Source: Microcaldota archaeon
GTDB lineage: Archaea > Micrarchaeota > Micrarchaeia > Micrarchaeales > CABMGC01
Assembly: GCA_028867135.1 (NCBI GenBank)
Contig: JAGWGW010000002.1
Coordinates: 25,544 to 89,543 of the forward strand
DNA: 64,000 nt
Reading direction: 5' to 3'
The notes below the pieces were generated by a model. The model worked only from the letters and a program-made list of their open reading frames with translations, ran no database searches and was not told the origin of the DNA. This document shows, one piece after another, positions 8,106-16,189 of this stretch; the first letter of the stretch is position 1; every line of letters starts with the position of its first letter. Made by a program: the position numbers and the translations under genes.

Positions 8106-9014
8106 ATGGATGCCCGCGACGCGTATCAGAAGGTAAAGGCCGAGATGAAGAAGCACATAGCGGGCAAGGACGAGACCATAGAGCTGCTCTTCATAACGCT
8201 GGTCGCGAACGGCCACGCGCTCCTTGAGGGGGTTCCTGGAGTTGCAAAGACGACCATGTCCAAGGCGCTTGCGGACTGCATACAGGCAGACTTCAAGAGG
8301 ATACAGGGCTCGCCGGACCTTGTGCCCAGCGACATCCTCGGCGAGTCGTATCTGGACAAGGACAACGAGACGCAGTTCAAGAAGGGTCCGATCTTCACTA
8401 ACATACTTCTTGTAGACGAGCTCAACAGGAGCCCGCCGAAGACCATGGCAGCTTTCCTCGAGACGCTTGAGGAGAGGATGGTGACCATTGGCGGGGTGAA
8501 CATACCGCTTCCGAGGCCTTTCACAGCCCTCGCGACGCAGAACCCGCTGAGGATAGAGGGAACAGAGCAGCTGCCCAAGGTTCTTGCTGACAGGTTCATA
8601 ATGAAGATAGACGTTGACTACCCGTCGATGGAGGAGGAGGTCAGCATGCTTAGGATTAAGGAGGCCGAGGAGAAGATAATAACCAGCAAGGTGATAAGCA
8701 TCGAGGATATCCTCGACTTCCAGGAGAAGGTCAAGGCGGTGAAGATGCCTGACGATGTTGCCAGGTTCATAGCGTCGATAGTCTCTGAGAGCAGGAAGGA
8801 GATACACGTAGTCATGGGCGCGAGCCCGAGAGCCGATATAGCGTTCATGCAGTGCTCCAAGGCAAGGGCGCTTATAAGCGGAAGAACAGAGACGACGAAG
8901 GACGACATAAGGTTCCTTGCAAAGCCGATACTCAGCCACAGGATGACGGTCAGGTCAACCGGAGGGATAGGAATCCACGGAATCATCGACGGTATAATCG
9001 CTTCAGTAACCTGA
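8106..9014 (+). CDS. MoxR-family AAA+ ATPase
   Basis: A 302-aa AAA+ ATPase of the MoxR/RavA clade. It has a Walker A motif EGVPGVAKTT (about residues 40-49), a Walker B motif ILLVDELNRSPPK (about 98-110), sensor 1 in FTALATQNP, and the arginine-finger region LPKVLADRF. MoxR ATPases act as chaperones that help assemble or activate other complexes, often with a VWA-domain partner. The usual DUF58/VWA neighbour is absent here; the next gene is convergent. The start is the ATG after a short leader downstream of TTAATTTAAATG. Confidence 0.9.
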   Translation: MDARDAYQKVKAEMKKHIAGKDETIELLFITLVANGHALLEGVPGVAKTTMSKALADCIQADFKRIQGSPDLVPSDILGESYLDKDNETQFKKGPIFTNILLVDELNRSPPKTMAAFLETLEERMVTIGGVNIPLPRPFTALATQNPLRIEGTEQLPKVLADRFIMKIDVDYPSMEEEVSMLRIKEAEEKIITSKVISIEDILDFQEKVKAVKMPDDVARFIASIVSESRKEIHVVMGASPRADIAFMQCSKARALISGRTETTKDDIRFLAKPILSHRMTVRSTGGIGIHGIIDGIIASVT

Positions 9015-9617
9015 TCATCTTATTATCTCTGATAGCGCCTCGTAGCTCCTGAGCGCGTCCTCCTTGCTTACTATGAGCATCGTCTCGGTGTAGCAGGATA
9101 TGAACTCTATGACATTTATGTTCCTCTCCGCAAGCAATGAGGTCACGAAAGCGAGGACTCCTGATACGTTCTCCAGCTTCTCCTCCGAGTATATTATTAT
9201 GGCGGAGCAGTTCTCGTGCACCTTTATCAGCGACTCCTTCTGCTTCCTTGTCATCGACTTGAACGCGCTCTTGTCCGTGAGGTATACATAATACGAATCC
9301 ACCTTGACCTCCGCCTTGTTCTCGATCTCCAACCTTTTGTCTGATATGGCAACGTATATGCCGTCGAGCAGCGTTATCCTGTTCTCCTTCAGCACATCGA
9401 GGGCCCTTTTCTCTATCGTGTTCTTTATGCTGCCTATGTGCTCAGCATGCCTTCTCACAGCAGCCTTGACGGCCTGGTAGCTCTTTATGCTGAGCTCCTT
9501 CTGTATGAGCCTTGACAGGGAGCTGAAGTTCACTATCCCGCTCTCGAGGGCTTCCATAGTGTACGGCTTGTTCTTCAGGTACGTCCTTACAAGGTCTGCT
9601 ATCTTTGTCCCGACCAT
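9015..9617 (-). CDS. ACT-domain regulator-like protein
   Basis: A 200-aa protein. Residues 1-70 look like a helical winged-helix-type region (IADLVRTYLKNKPYT, IKSYQAVKAAVRRHAEH). The C-terminal half contains an ACT-like fold, ENVSGVLAFVTSLLAERNIN followed by VIEFISCYTETMLIVSKEDA, similar to the regulatory ACT domains of aspartokinase. Such domains bind amino acids, so an amino-acid-responsive regulator is plausible but not shown. The stop abuts that of the convergent MoxR gene. The upstream region 9618-9710 is AT-rich and shared with the DDAH-like gene. Confidence 0.6.
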   Translation of the reverse strand: MVGTKIADLVRTYLKNKPYTMEALESGIVNFSSLSRLIQKELSIKSYQAVKAAVRRHAEHIGSIKNTIEKRALDVLKENRITLLDGIYVAISDKRLEIENKAEVKVDSYYVYLTDKSAFKSMTRKQKESLIKVHENCSAIIIYSEEKLENVSGVLAFVTSLLAERNINVIEFISCYTETMLIVSKEDALRSYEALSEIIR

Positions 9618-9670
9618 TTTGTCCCATTTGATACATTTTAGGCTTGATTTGCATCAAATATGTCGCAAGC

Positions 9671-9684
9671 TTAATATATATAAT
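9671..9684 (+). promoter_or_regulatory. TATA box of the DDAH-argGH block
   Basis: TTAATATATATAAT is centred about 30 nt before the GTG at 9711. It is the only strong promoter-like element ahead of the four plus-strand genes that follow with short gaps. Confidence 0.5.
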
Positions 9685-9710
9685 TAGCGCCTATCTCTTT
9701 GGTAATCTTA

Positions 9711-10577
9711 GTGAACGCTACTGTTGCAAAGGGGCAGAAACTCGAGCTTGTTACGAAGGTGCTTGTGCGGGCGGATGTTCCAAGCACGATGAATAAGGGA
9801 ATAAGGAGCAGCGGCAGGACGGAGGCCGTTGATTTGGGTATGGCAAGCCAGGAACATGCATTGTACAAGCAGGCAATACGCAATGCGGGAGGGAAGGTCA
9901 TCGAGATGCCTGTGAGCAGGCATCCCGACAGCCTTTACGTGCAGGATACGGCCTACATAGTGGCCGGCCCGGGAAGCGATTGGAAACCGGTAGCGATCAT
10001 TGCAAACCCGGGAAACCCTGAGAGGCGCAAGGAGGTTGGCGAGATAAAGGAGTTCATATCCTCGCTGAACATAGAGATAAAGGAGATAAAGGGCAAGAAT
10101 GCGTTCATCGAGTTCGGCGACGTGGAAAAGGTGGATGGCGTCAACGGAGGGCTTATGGTAATAGGATTATCCGAGAGGACCAACTGGAAGGGAGCAAGCA
10201 AGTTCATAGACATCGTGCGTGAGATAGAGCCCATGGCGTTCCAATTGCAGGACATCAAGGGGGTACTGCACCTGACCACGGGCATGACGCCAGTGCACCC
10301 CGAGCTCTTCCTTAAGAGCCCCTATCTCGTCGCTCCGATAATGCTTCCGAACTGGATAGAGGTCGTCGAGCTCGGTGAGAAGGACGCTTACGCAGCAAAT
10401 GTCCTGCGCATCAACGGCGGCATAGTCGTGCCTGAAGGCTTCAAGACCGTGAAGGACATCGCCTTGAAGCATTACGACGCTGAAAAGGTCCAGGAGGTGC
10501 CGACAAGTCAGACGCAGATACTCAACGGCAGCCTTACCTGCGCATCGATAGTCTGGCAGGAGCTGGCAAGGGAATAG
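9711..10577 (+). CDS. DDAH-like guanidino-group hydrolase (amidinotransferase superfamily)
   Basis: A 288-aa member of the dimethylarginine dimethylaminohydrolase/arginine deiminase fold. Catalytic landmarks are visible: HPDSLYVQDTAYIV, GVLHLTTGMTPVH with the general-base His, YAANVLRINGGIVVPEG, and the C-terminal LNGSLTCASIVW with the nucleophilic Cys. Members hydrolyse arginine or methylarginine to citrulline. Because argG and argH lie directly downstream, citrulline made here could be returned to arginine. The start is uncertain: the GTG at 9711 fits a short-leader mRNA, and the TTG at 9699 is the alternative. The substrate (arginine, methylarginine or another guanidine) cannot be decided from sequence alone. 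Confidence 0.8.
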   Translation: MNATVAKGQKLELVTKVLVRADVPSTMNKGIRSSGRTEAVDLGMASQEHALYKQAIRNAGGKVIEMPVSRHPDSLYVQDTAYIVAGPGSDWKPVAIIANPGNPERRKEVGEIKEFISSLNIEIKEIKGKNAFIEFGDVEKVDGVNGGLMVIGLSERTNWKGASKFIDIVREIEPMAFQLQDIKGVLHLTTGMTPVHPELFLKSPYLVAPIMLPNWIEVVELGEKDAYAANVLRINGGIVVPEGFKTVKDIALKHYDAEKVQEVPTSQTQILNGSLTCASIVWQELARE

Positions 10578-10590
10578 CCGCGATGGTTTG

Positions 10591-11130
10591 ATGACGATTT
10601 ACCAGGCTGCGGGGCTTGAAAAACAGCTTGCAGCTGCGAAGAGCGCTTCAATAAGCGAGAGGGCAGAGAAGGAGCTCATGCGGAGCGGCTCGGCCGGCAT
10701 ACTGCTGGCCTTGGCCGGGAACCCGAAGCTTTCCAGCGGGACATCGTGGGAGCTGCTCAACAAGGGCAGGGTTGAGCTGAAGAAGACAGGCGCATCAGCA
10801 GTTCTGGTTGCGCTTGCGAAGGGCACCAGCTGGCCGGCCGTCCAGGAGGAGCTGCTCCTGATAGCGAGGACGCAGAAGGTCGGAGGAATCTGGAAGGGCC
10901 TTGCATCAAACGCGGGAAAGTCCCCAAGGATAGAACTTGAGCTCGCGAAGAGGGGTACGTCCGCAACAAAGGCCATGCTTGCGATGGATGCAGGGATATC
11001 GAAGGAGGCCTGCCTGGCCATATGGGACCAGGGAGTTTCCGACGCATCCTTCATGCTTGCAGCCAATCCCACAGCAATAGGATACATGCATAATGGCATA
11101 AAGGAGTTTCTTGCGAAAGTTAATCGATAA
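10591..11130 (+). CDS. Helical-repeat protein (leucine-rich-repeat-variant-like)
   Basis: A 179-aa protein with recurring ~25-30-residue helical units: ILLALAGNPKLSSGTSWELL, VLVALAKGTSWPAVQEELLL, GLASNAGKSPRIELELAKRG, SFMLAANPTAIG. The L-A-x-N-P pattern resembles LRV/HEAT-type repeat proteins, which serve as binding scaffolds. No catalytic motif is visible. It lies 13 nt after the DDAH-like gene and 18 nt before argG, so it is probably part of the same transcript. A link to arginine metabolism is guilt by association only. Confidence 0.6.
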   Translation: MTIYQAAGLEKQLAAAKSASISERAEKELMRSGSAGILLALAGNPKLSSGTSWELLNKGRVELKKTGASAVLVALAKGTSWPAVQEELLLIARTQKVGGIWKGLASNAGKSPRIELELAKRGTSATKAMLAMDAGISKEACLAIWDQGVSDASFMLAANPTAIGYMHNGIKEFLAKVNR

Positions 11131-11148
11131 TGATAAATAGATGAGAAA

Positions 11149-12411
11149 ATGGCAAAGGAAAAAGTTGTATTGGCATACAGCGGCGGGCTGGACACGTCGG
11201 TTATCCTGAAGTGGCTTGCGAATAGGGGGCTTGAGGTCATCTGCTTCGTAGGGGACATAGGGCAGCACGAGGACTTCGATGCCATAAAGAAGAAGGCGCT
11301 GGCCACAGGGGCCTCGAAGGTTTACGTTGTGGACTTGAAGAAGGAGTTCGTCACGGATTTCATCTTCCCCGCACTGAAATGCAACGCATTGTATGAAGGA
11401 AGGTATCTTTTGGGAACATCCCTTGCAAGGCCGCTGCTCTCGAAGGCGCAGATAGCGGTAGCGAGCAAAGAAGGCGCGAAGTACGTGTCGCACGGCTCTA
11501 CTGGAAAGGGCAATGACCAGGTGAGGTTCGAGCTCTCATACTTTGCGCTTGACCCGAAGATAAAGGTCATAGCGCCTTGGAAGGACAAGGACTTCCTGAA
11601 CCAGTTCAAGGGAAGGGATGACCTCATCGCGTTTGCGAAGAAGTACGGAATACCTGTCAAGGCGTCGGTATCGAAACCTTATAGCGAGGACGAGAACCTC
11701 ATGCACATAAGTCACGAGGCTGGAATACTGGAGGATCCGTTGCTGAGACCTGCGGAGGATGTCTTCAGCAGGACGACATCGCTGCAGAAGGCGCCTGACA
11801 AGGAGACCATGCTTGAGATATACTTCAAGGACGGCATACCGATAAAGGTAGTTGACAAGACCAACAAGGTCACGAAGACAGACCCTCTCGGGCTCTTCAT
11901 GCACCTCAACAAGGTCGGAAGCGAGAACGGAATAGGCAGGCTGGACATGGTCGAGAACAGGTACATAGGCATAAAGTCGAGGGGAGTGTACGAGACCCCT
12001 GGGGCGACGATACTGTGGACAGCGCACAGGGACCTTGAAGGCCTTGCAATGGACCGTGAGGTGATGCACATACGTGACATGCTCACGCAGAAGTTCTCAG
12101 AGCTGGTCTACAACGGCTTCTGGTTCTCGCCTGAGATGGACTTCCTGATGAATGCGTTCGACAAGAGCCAGGAGGCGATCGACGGCATGGTCAAGGTCGC
12201 GCTGTACAAGGGCAATGTCATGACCGTTGGCAGGGAGAGCGACAGGAAGCTCTACGACCAGAAGTTCTCGAGCATGCACGAGGAAGGAGGATTCAACACG
12301 GAGGACTCTAAAGGCTTCATAAGCGTCAGCGCTATAAGGCTTAAGGCCCATTATGTAGCATTGGGAGAGAAAGACCCGTATGCGTGGCGCAGCAAGAAGG
12401 CCAAGAAGTGA
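11149..12411 (+). CDS. argG: Argininosuccinate synthase
   Basis: A 420-aa enzyme that joins citrulline and aspartate with ATP to form argininosuccinate. The N-terminal PP-loop [19 protein letters not shown] is intact. The family blocks [17 protein letters not shown] and [20 protein letters not shown], and the C-terminal YEHGGF-like [10 protein letters not shown] region, are in order. The length is normal. argH follows after 6 nt. Together with the upstream DDAH-like gene this gives a citrulline-to-arginine route; ornithine carbamoyltransferase is not in the window. Confidence 0.95.
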   Translation: MAKEKVVLAYSGGLDTSVILKWLANRGLEVICFVGDIGQHEDFDAIKKKALATGASKVYVVDLKKEFVTDFIFPALKCNALYEGRYLLGTSLARPLLSKAQIAVASKEGAKYVSHGSTGKGNDQVRFELSYFALDPKIKVIAPWKDKDFLNQFKGRDDLIAFAKKYGIPVKASVSKPYSEDENLMHISHEAGILEDPLLRPAEDVFSRTTSLQKAPDKETMLEIYFKDGIPIKVVDKTNKVTKTDPLGLFMHLNKVGSENGIGRLDMVENRYIGIKSRGVYETPGATILWTAHRDLEGLAMDREVMHIRDMLTQKFSELVYNGFWFSPEMDFLMNAFDKSQEAIDGMVKVALYKGNVMTVGRESDRKLYDQKFSSMHEEGGFNTEDSKGFISVSAIRLKAHYVALGEKDPYAWRSKKAKK

Positions 12412-12417
12412 AATGAG

Positions 12418-13593
12418 ATGAAGCTCTGGGACAAAGGCTATGGCATAGACAGGGGCATCGAGGAGTTCACCACGGGCAATGACTACATCCTCGACAGGAA
12501 GCTCCTGAAATACGACTGCAAGGCCAGCATAGCCCATGCTAAGATGCTAGGAAAGATAGGTGTGCTGAGCGATGCAGAGGTCAAGAAACTGGTATCGGGG
12601 CTGAACCAGATAATCGAGCTCGACAAGAAGGGCAAGTTCGAGATTAAAAAAGAGGACGAGGACTGCCACACTGCGATAGAGAACTATCTTACCAGCAAGC
12701 TCGGCGCAGTGGGCAAGAAGATACATACGGCACGTTCGAGGAACGACCAGGTTGCCGTTGCCCTCCGCCTCTACTACAAGGACGAGCTCAAGACGTGCCA
12801 GACGCTTGCAAGCGCGTTCATCAAGTCGCTCAAGGCATTCAGCAAGAAGTACGGAAACATCGTCATGCCTGGATATACGCACACGCGCAAGGCGATGCCA
12901 TCCTCCGCAGGCATGTGGACAGCCGCATTCATTGAATCGATGGAGGATAACGTCAAGCAGCTGAAGGACGTTTATTCCCTGATAGATCAGTCGCCGCTGG
13001 GCACAGGTGCAGGATACGGTGTCCCGATGAAGGTCGACAGGCAGTTCACAGCAAAGGAGCTGGGGTTCGCCAAGGTGCAGGAGAGCCCGATATACGTGCA
13101 GAACAGCAGGGGCAAGTTCGAGGCAGCGATAGTCCATGCATTGTCGATGCTGATGCTCGACCTGAACAAGATGTCGCAGGATCTCATAATGTTCAGCATG
13201 CCTGAGTTCGGCTACTTCATCATGCCCAAGGAATTCACCACTGGCAGTTCCATGATGCCGCACAAGAGGAATCCTGATGCGCTTGAGCTGCTGCGTGCGA
13301 GCTACCATGTGGTCAATTCGTACGAATTCCAGATAAAGGGCATTGTGTCGAACCTCATCTCGGGATACAACAAGGACTTCCAGCTGACCAAGGAGCCTAC
13401 GATGAAGAGCTTCGAGATTGCTGAGCAGTCAATGGTAATCGCAAGCACTTTGATGAACGGCATAAAGGTGGACAAGGAGGCATGCAAGAAGGCGATGACG
13501 GAGGAGCTCTTCGCTACTCAACAGGCATACCTGCTTGTTAAGAAAGGAGTCCCTTTCCGTGACGCTTACAAGAAAGTCGGGAAGAAGTACTAG
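12418..13593 (+). CDS. argH: Argininosuccinate lyase
   Basis: A 391-aa enzyme of the fumarase/aspartase superfamily that cleaves argininosuccinate to arginine and fumarate. Conserved features are DCHTAIENYL, KIHTARSRNDQVAVALRLY, PGYTHTRKAMPSS and the mobile catalytic loop TTGSSMMPHKRNPDALELLR. It is somewhat shorter than typical ArgH (about 450-480 aa), with the loss at the C-terminus where many homologues carry an extra helical domain. The ATG at 12418 is 6 nt after argG, indicating translation from one mRNA. Confidence 0.93.
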   Translation: MKLWDKGYGIDRGIEEFTTGNDYILDRKLLKYDCKASIAHAKMLGKIGVLSDAEVKKLVSGLNQIIELDKKGKFEIKKEDEDCHTAIENYLTSKLGAVGKKIHTARSRNDQVAVALRLYYKDELKTCQTLASAFIKSLKAFSKKYGNIVMPGYTHTRKAMPSSAGMWTAAFIESMEDNVKQLKDVYSLIDQSPLGTGAGYGVPMKVDRQFTAKELGFAKVQESPIYVQNSRGKFEAAIVHALSMLMLDLNKMSQDLIMFSMPEFGYFIMPKEFTTGSSMMPHKRNPDALELLRASYHVVNSYEFQIKGIVSNLISGYNKDFQLTKEPTMKSFEIAEQSMVIASTLMNGIKVDKEACKKAMTEELFATQQAYLLVKKGVPFRDAYKKVGKKY

Positions 13594-13601
13594 GAGTGCG
13601 C

Positions 13602-13925
13602 ATGGTAGTCGAGCAGAGGCCAATCATAATAGCAACTGAGAAGAGGATATTCGCGATACTGAGACCTCCTGCGTCCTTCGAGGAGCGCGTGGATAGGCAC
13701 AGGAAGCTGCTTGCTGAGCAGTACCCTCGGGCTTCGCCCAAGGTTGTCGACATGTCTGCGAAGAACCTTGCGCGCCTTGACGAAAGAATCTCTAAGCTTG
13801 AGAACGCAGGAGGGCATGTGGCCGACGCAGACAGAAACCTCTGGTGCGAATATACGGCTGCTGTTGCTGAGAGCCATCGCAGCAGCGTGGAAGGCGATGT
13901 GCGTCATCTGCTAAGGATTGTCTGA
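13602..13925 (+). CDS. Small hypothetical protein
   Basis: A 107-aa charged protein that I do not recognise. It is predicted mostly helical (FEERVDRHRKLLAEQY, ARLDERISKLEN) with no signal peptide, membrane segment or metal motif. It begins just after argH, with TAGGAG about 6 nt before the ATG at 13602. It ends 12 nt before the GNAT gene, so it appears to belong to the same transcript. Codon use resembles its neighbours, which supports a real gene. Confidence 0.55.
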   Translation: MVVEQRPIIIATEKRIFAILRPPASFEERVDRHRKLLAEQYPRASPKVVDMSAKNLARLDERISKLENAGGHVADADRNLWCEYTAAVAESHRSSVEGDVRHLLRIV

Positions 13926-13937
13926 TTTGGGGAGCGG

Positions 13938-14351
13938 ATGAGGATAAGGAGGATGTGCAATAGGGACTTCAGTTCCATGTTCAGGGTATGGAAGAGGGCA
14001 GGTCTCGATCTAAGCAGCATTGCGGTCGAGAGGTACGAGACTAAGGAGATGCTGAGGATAAACACGAAGACATGCTTCGTTGCAGTGAACGGGAAGGTCG
14101 TGGGCACGGTCTTCGGAGTGTACAATGGAAGAAGGGCATGGATACATCACCTTGCTGTGGATCCTGACTATCAGGGTAACGGGGTTGGCAGCGCACTTCT
14201 GGGGAAGGCGGAGGTTGCGCTCAAAGGAGTCGGGGCGAGGAAGGTCCTTCTCTTCGTCAATCACACGAACAAGAGGGTGAAAGCGTTTTATCGTAAGCAG
14301 GGATACACGGAGCCGAACGAGGCGGTCTGGATGAGGAAGGTGCTGAAGTAA
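13938..14351 (+). CDS. GNAT-family N-acetyltransferase
   Basis: A 137-aa protein of the GNAT fold. The acetyl-CoA-binding motif A is HLAVDPDYQGNGVGSALLGK (about residues 71-90), with the Q/R-x-x-G-x-G/A pattern preserved, followed by KVLLFVNHTNKRVKAFYRKQGY, the typical motif B. The substrate could be a protein N-terminus, a ribosomal protein or a small amine; the sequence does not say. The general similarity is to RimI-like enzymes. It ends 40 nt before tRNA-Arg. Confidence 0.85.
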   Translation: MRIRRMCNRDFSSMFRVWKRAGLDLSSIAVERYETKEMLRINTKTCFVAVNGKVVGTVFGVYNGRRAWIHHLAVDPDYQGNGVGSALLGKAEVALKGVGARKVLLFVNHTNKRVKAFYRKQGYTEPNEAVWMRKVLK

Positions 14352-14430
14352 AGAACTGTTTTTAATTGCTTGCATACCAATATTCTAACACGGGTCCGTA
14401 GCTCAGCTTGGATAGAGCAGCACCGTCCTA

Positions 14431-14444
14431 ATCCGAAAGGATTA
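14431..14444 (+). other. Predicted 14-nt tRNA intron at position 37/38
   Basis: ATCCGAAAGGATTA interrupts the anticodon loop immediately 3' of A37. With flanking bases it forms CCTAATCC-GAAA-GGATTAAGG, a hairpin with a GNRA tetraloop. It is very short for an archaeal intron, and the exact cut sites could slide. Confidence 0.6.
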
Positions 14445-14465
14445 AGGTGATGGTCACGGGTTCAA

Positions 14466-14512
14466 AATAAATCCTTACCCTTATTAATCTGGATGGTAAG
14501 GTATTTATGAAA
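14466..14512 (+). other. Predicted ~47-nt intron in the T-loop
   Basis: The insert lies within TTCAA..TT of the T-loop. It folds into a long hairpin, ATAAAT-CCTTACC paired with GGTAAGG-(T)-ATTTAT, bringing the two splice sites together as expected for splicing endonuclease. The boundaries are ambiguous by 1-3 nt because of flanking A runs. Confidence 0.7.
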
Positions 14513-14541
14513 TTCCCGTCGGACCCGTTCATTGTGATTTG

Positions 14542-15591
14542 ATGGCGAGCAAGAAGGACAAGATAGACATCGATGAGCCAAGCATAATAGTCAAACCGTT
14601 GTCGAAGTTCGGCGGCCTTGACAACATACACGTAGCATTGCTTGGATTGGTTGTCATACTCATACTGCTTCTTCTTGTCGTCTCGTACAACAAGCAGGTG
14701 CTCGTAAAGAACGTATCGTCAAATTCGACATGCGTATACGGCGCTGTAAACGGGACGTGCGTAACCCCGCATTACAATTCCAGCCAGATCAAGGGTATAA
14801 CCGAAAGGCTGCTCGCGAGCTACGCGAACCTCAATACATCACTGTCGCTGATACCGTACATAACCAATGTGAGCGCCATAGAGGCGCAGTACATGCCGAG
14901 CGCAAAGGAGTGGTACGTGTCTGTCAGGGCCAACAATCCGCTGCAGAACAGGAGCTTCAACCTGTCTGCTGTGATAAGCGATACGGACGGCTCCGTGGTA
15001 ATGACCTTCATTGAAACGATAAACCCGACTCCTCTGTCATCCAATTATGTTGCATCGGCAGGCATAGTCAGGCTTTACGGGAAGGTCCCGTGCCTGCAGG
15101 GCAACGGGGCGGTTCCAGTGTACTGGTTCATAGACCCATACGCCCCTGGAGCGCTGCAGAGCCTCCAGAACTATACCCAGCTGCAGAGAAGCTTCGGAAG
15201 CAAGGTCAACATGAGCCTGGAGATACTCTACAGCCAGTATTCGCAGAACATAGGAAAGGCGGACGGCCAGGACAACACGCAGCAGCTCGGCAAGTACCTG
15301 TTCTGCGCATCGGCGCAGCGGAACTTCGCGAACTTCTCCGGGAGCCTGTCTTCATTCCAGGGATACATATCGCCAGGGACGCTCTCTAGCATGGCTAACA
15401 TATCCAAGCTGGACATCGCTCAGCTCAACTCGTGCCTGGCATCCTCGCAGTCCACAATAAATGCGCAGGCAATACTTGCACAGTATTACAACATCACGAC
15501 AACTCCTGTTGCGGTTGCCGACTGCCAATATATGGCTATACCGCAGACAGCAAGAAGCGCGATATGCTATTCTCGGAACGGTTTATGCTGA
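14542..15591 (+). CDS. Membrane-anchored thioredoxin-fold (DsbA-like) protein lacking CXXC
   Basis: A 349-aa protein with a short cytoplasmic N-terminus, one membrane helix (about residues 30-50, VALLGLVVILILLLLVV) and a large extracytoplasmic part with many Asn-X-Ser/Thr sites. The second half resembles a DsbA/thioredoxin fold: VYWFIDPYAPGALQSLQNYT at the active-site position, a helical insert, and a cis-proline-like ITTTPVAVADC. The CXXC active site is replaced by YAPG, so ordinary disulfide exchange is unlikely; other cysteines lie elsewhere in the domain. It starts only 14 nt after the tRNA. The fold assignment is tentative and the role unknown. Confidence 0.55.
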   Translation: MASKKDKIDIDEPSIIVKPLSKFGGLDNIHVALLGLVVILILLLLVVSYNKQVLVKNVSSNSTCVYGAVNGTCVTPHYNSSQIKGITERLLASYANLNTSLSLIPYITNVSAIEAQYMPSAKEWYVSVRANNPLQNRSFNLSAVISDTDGSVVMTFIETINPTPLSSNYVASAGIVRLYGKVPCLQGNGAVPVYWFIDPYAPGALQSLQNYTQLQRSFGSKVNMSLEILYSQYSQNIGKADGQDNTQQLGKYLFCASAQRNFANFSGSLSSFQGYISPGTLSSMANISKLDIAQLNSCLASSQSTINAQAILAQYYNITTTPVAVADCQYMAIPQTARSAICYSRNGLC

Positions 15592-15592
15592 T

Positions 15593-16087
15593 ATGCCCAT
15601 GAAATATACGATAATAGGGATAGATTCGGGGAAGACGGTCGCGGTAGTGTCGATGAGCCTCGATAGGGAGGTCATAGGCATCGATACCGGGAGATTTGCA
15701 GGGCTTGATTGGTTCGTGGACAGGATAAGGGAGAAGGGAATGCCTGTTGTTATCGCGAGCGACAAGAAGGATGCGCAATCCCTTGTGCGCAGGCTGGCTG
15801 CGATATTCAACTCGGTCATATTCACGCCCAACGCGGACATAAACGTTGAGAGGAAGCAGGAGCTGGCGCAGGGCTACAAAGTAGGGAACCTTCATGAGAG
15901 GGACGCGCTTTCGGCCGCAATAGTCGCCTACAACTCATACGTTAGCAAGCTGAAGCAGGCGGAGAGGGCAGCAAGGGAGCAGAACTTCGGGGATGTTGAC
16001 AGGATGAAGATGCTTGTGATAAAGAGATACTCGATACATGAGGCTCTGAAGGAGGAAAAGAAGGTACATAGATTTGTAAGGGGTTAA
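15593..16087 (+). CDS. RNase H-fold protein related to DUF460 (COG2433)
   Basis: A 164-aa protein. The N-terminus YTIIGIDSGKTVAVVSMSLD is a RuvC/YqgF-type RNase H-fold start with a conserved Asp. The later block VGNLHERDALSAAIVAYNSY carries the acidic residues expected of the domain's last helix. Longer archaeal DUF460 proteins contain this domain plus coiled-coil regions; here only the nuclease-like part and a short charged tail remain. The nucleic-acid substrate is unknown. The ATG at 15593 follows the previous stop by one base; the ATG at 15599 is also possible. Confidence 0.65.
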   Translation: MPMKYTIIGIDSGKTVAVVSMSLDREVIGIDTGRFAGLDWFVDRIREKGMPVVIASDKKDAQSLVRRLAAIFNSVIFTPNADINVERKQELAQGYKVGNLHERDALSAAIVAYNSYVSKLKQAERAAREQNFGDVDRMKMLVIKRYSIHEALKEEKKVHRFVRG

Positions 16088-16126
16088 AGTTTGGTGCCAG
16101 CCCCATCATTACAGACGAAGGCTCAG

Positions 16127-16137
16127 CGGAGCATATA
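16127..16137 (+). promoter_or_regulatory. TATA-like element of the thermopsin gene
   Basis: AGCATATATAAACC lies about 55 nt upstream of the ATG at 16190, in the 100-nt gap after the DUF460-like gene. A leader of roughly 30 nt is expected. Confidence 0.45.
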
Positions 16138-16189
16138 TAAACCATATTGAAAGATTATTTAATTAGGCACAGCAAGAAGAGATTTGCGC

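Larger units (their letters stand above)
14392..14527 (+). tRNA. tRNA-Arg(CCU) interrupted by two apparent introns
   Basis: The acceptor stem GGGTCCG/CGGACCC is perfectly paired and the D-arm is GCTC-AGCTTGGATA-GAGC. The anticodon arm GCACC-GTCCTAA-GGTGA is obtained only if 14 nt (14431-14444) are removed at canonical position 37/38. The T-arm ACGGG-TTCAATT-CCCGT is obtained only if about 47 nt (near 14466-14512) are removed from the T-loop. With both removed the tRNA is exactly 75 nt with a 5-nt variable loop. The anticodon would be CCU, reading AGG, a frequent Arg codon here. Pair 27-43 is a G-A mismatch, and G at position 32 is unusual, so the isoacceptor call is less certain than the presence of the tRNA. 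Confidence 0.8.

Noticed and set aside
8082-8939. 285-aa minus-strand ORF across the MoxR gene
   Set aside because: Its composition (Leu/Tyr/Arg/His) reflects antisense of the MoxR codons; no motif or start signal supports it.
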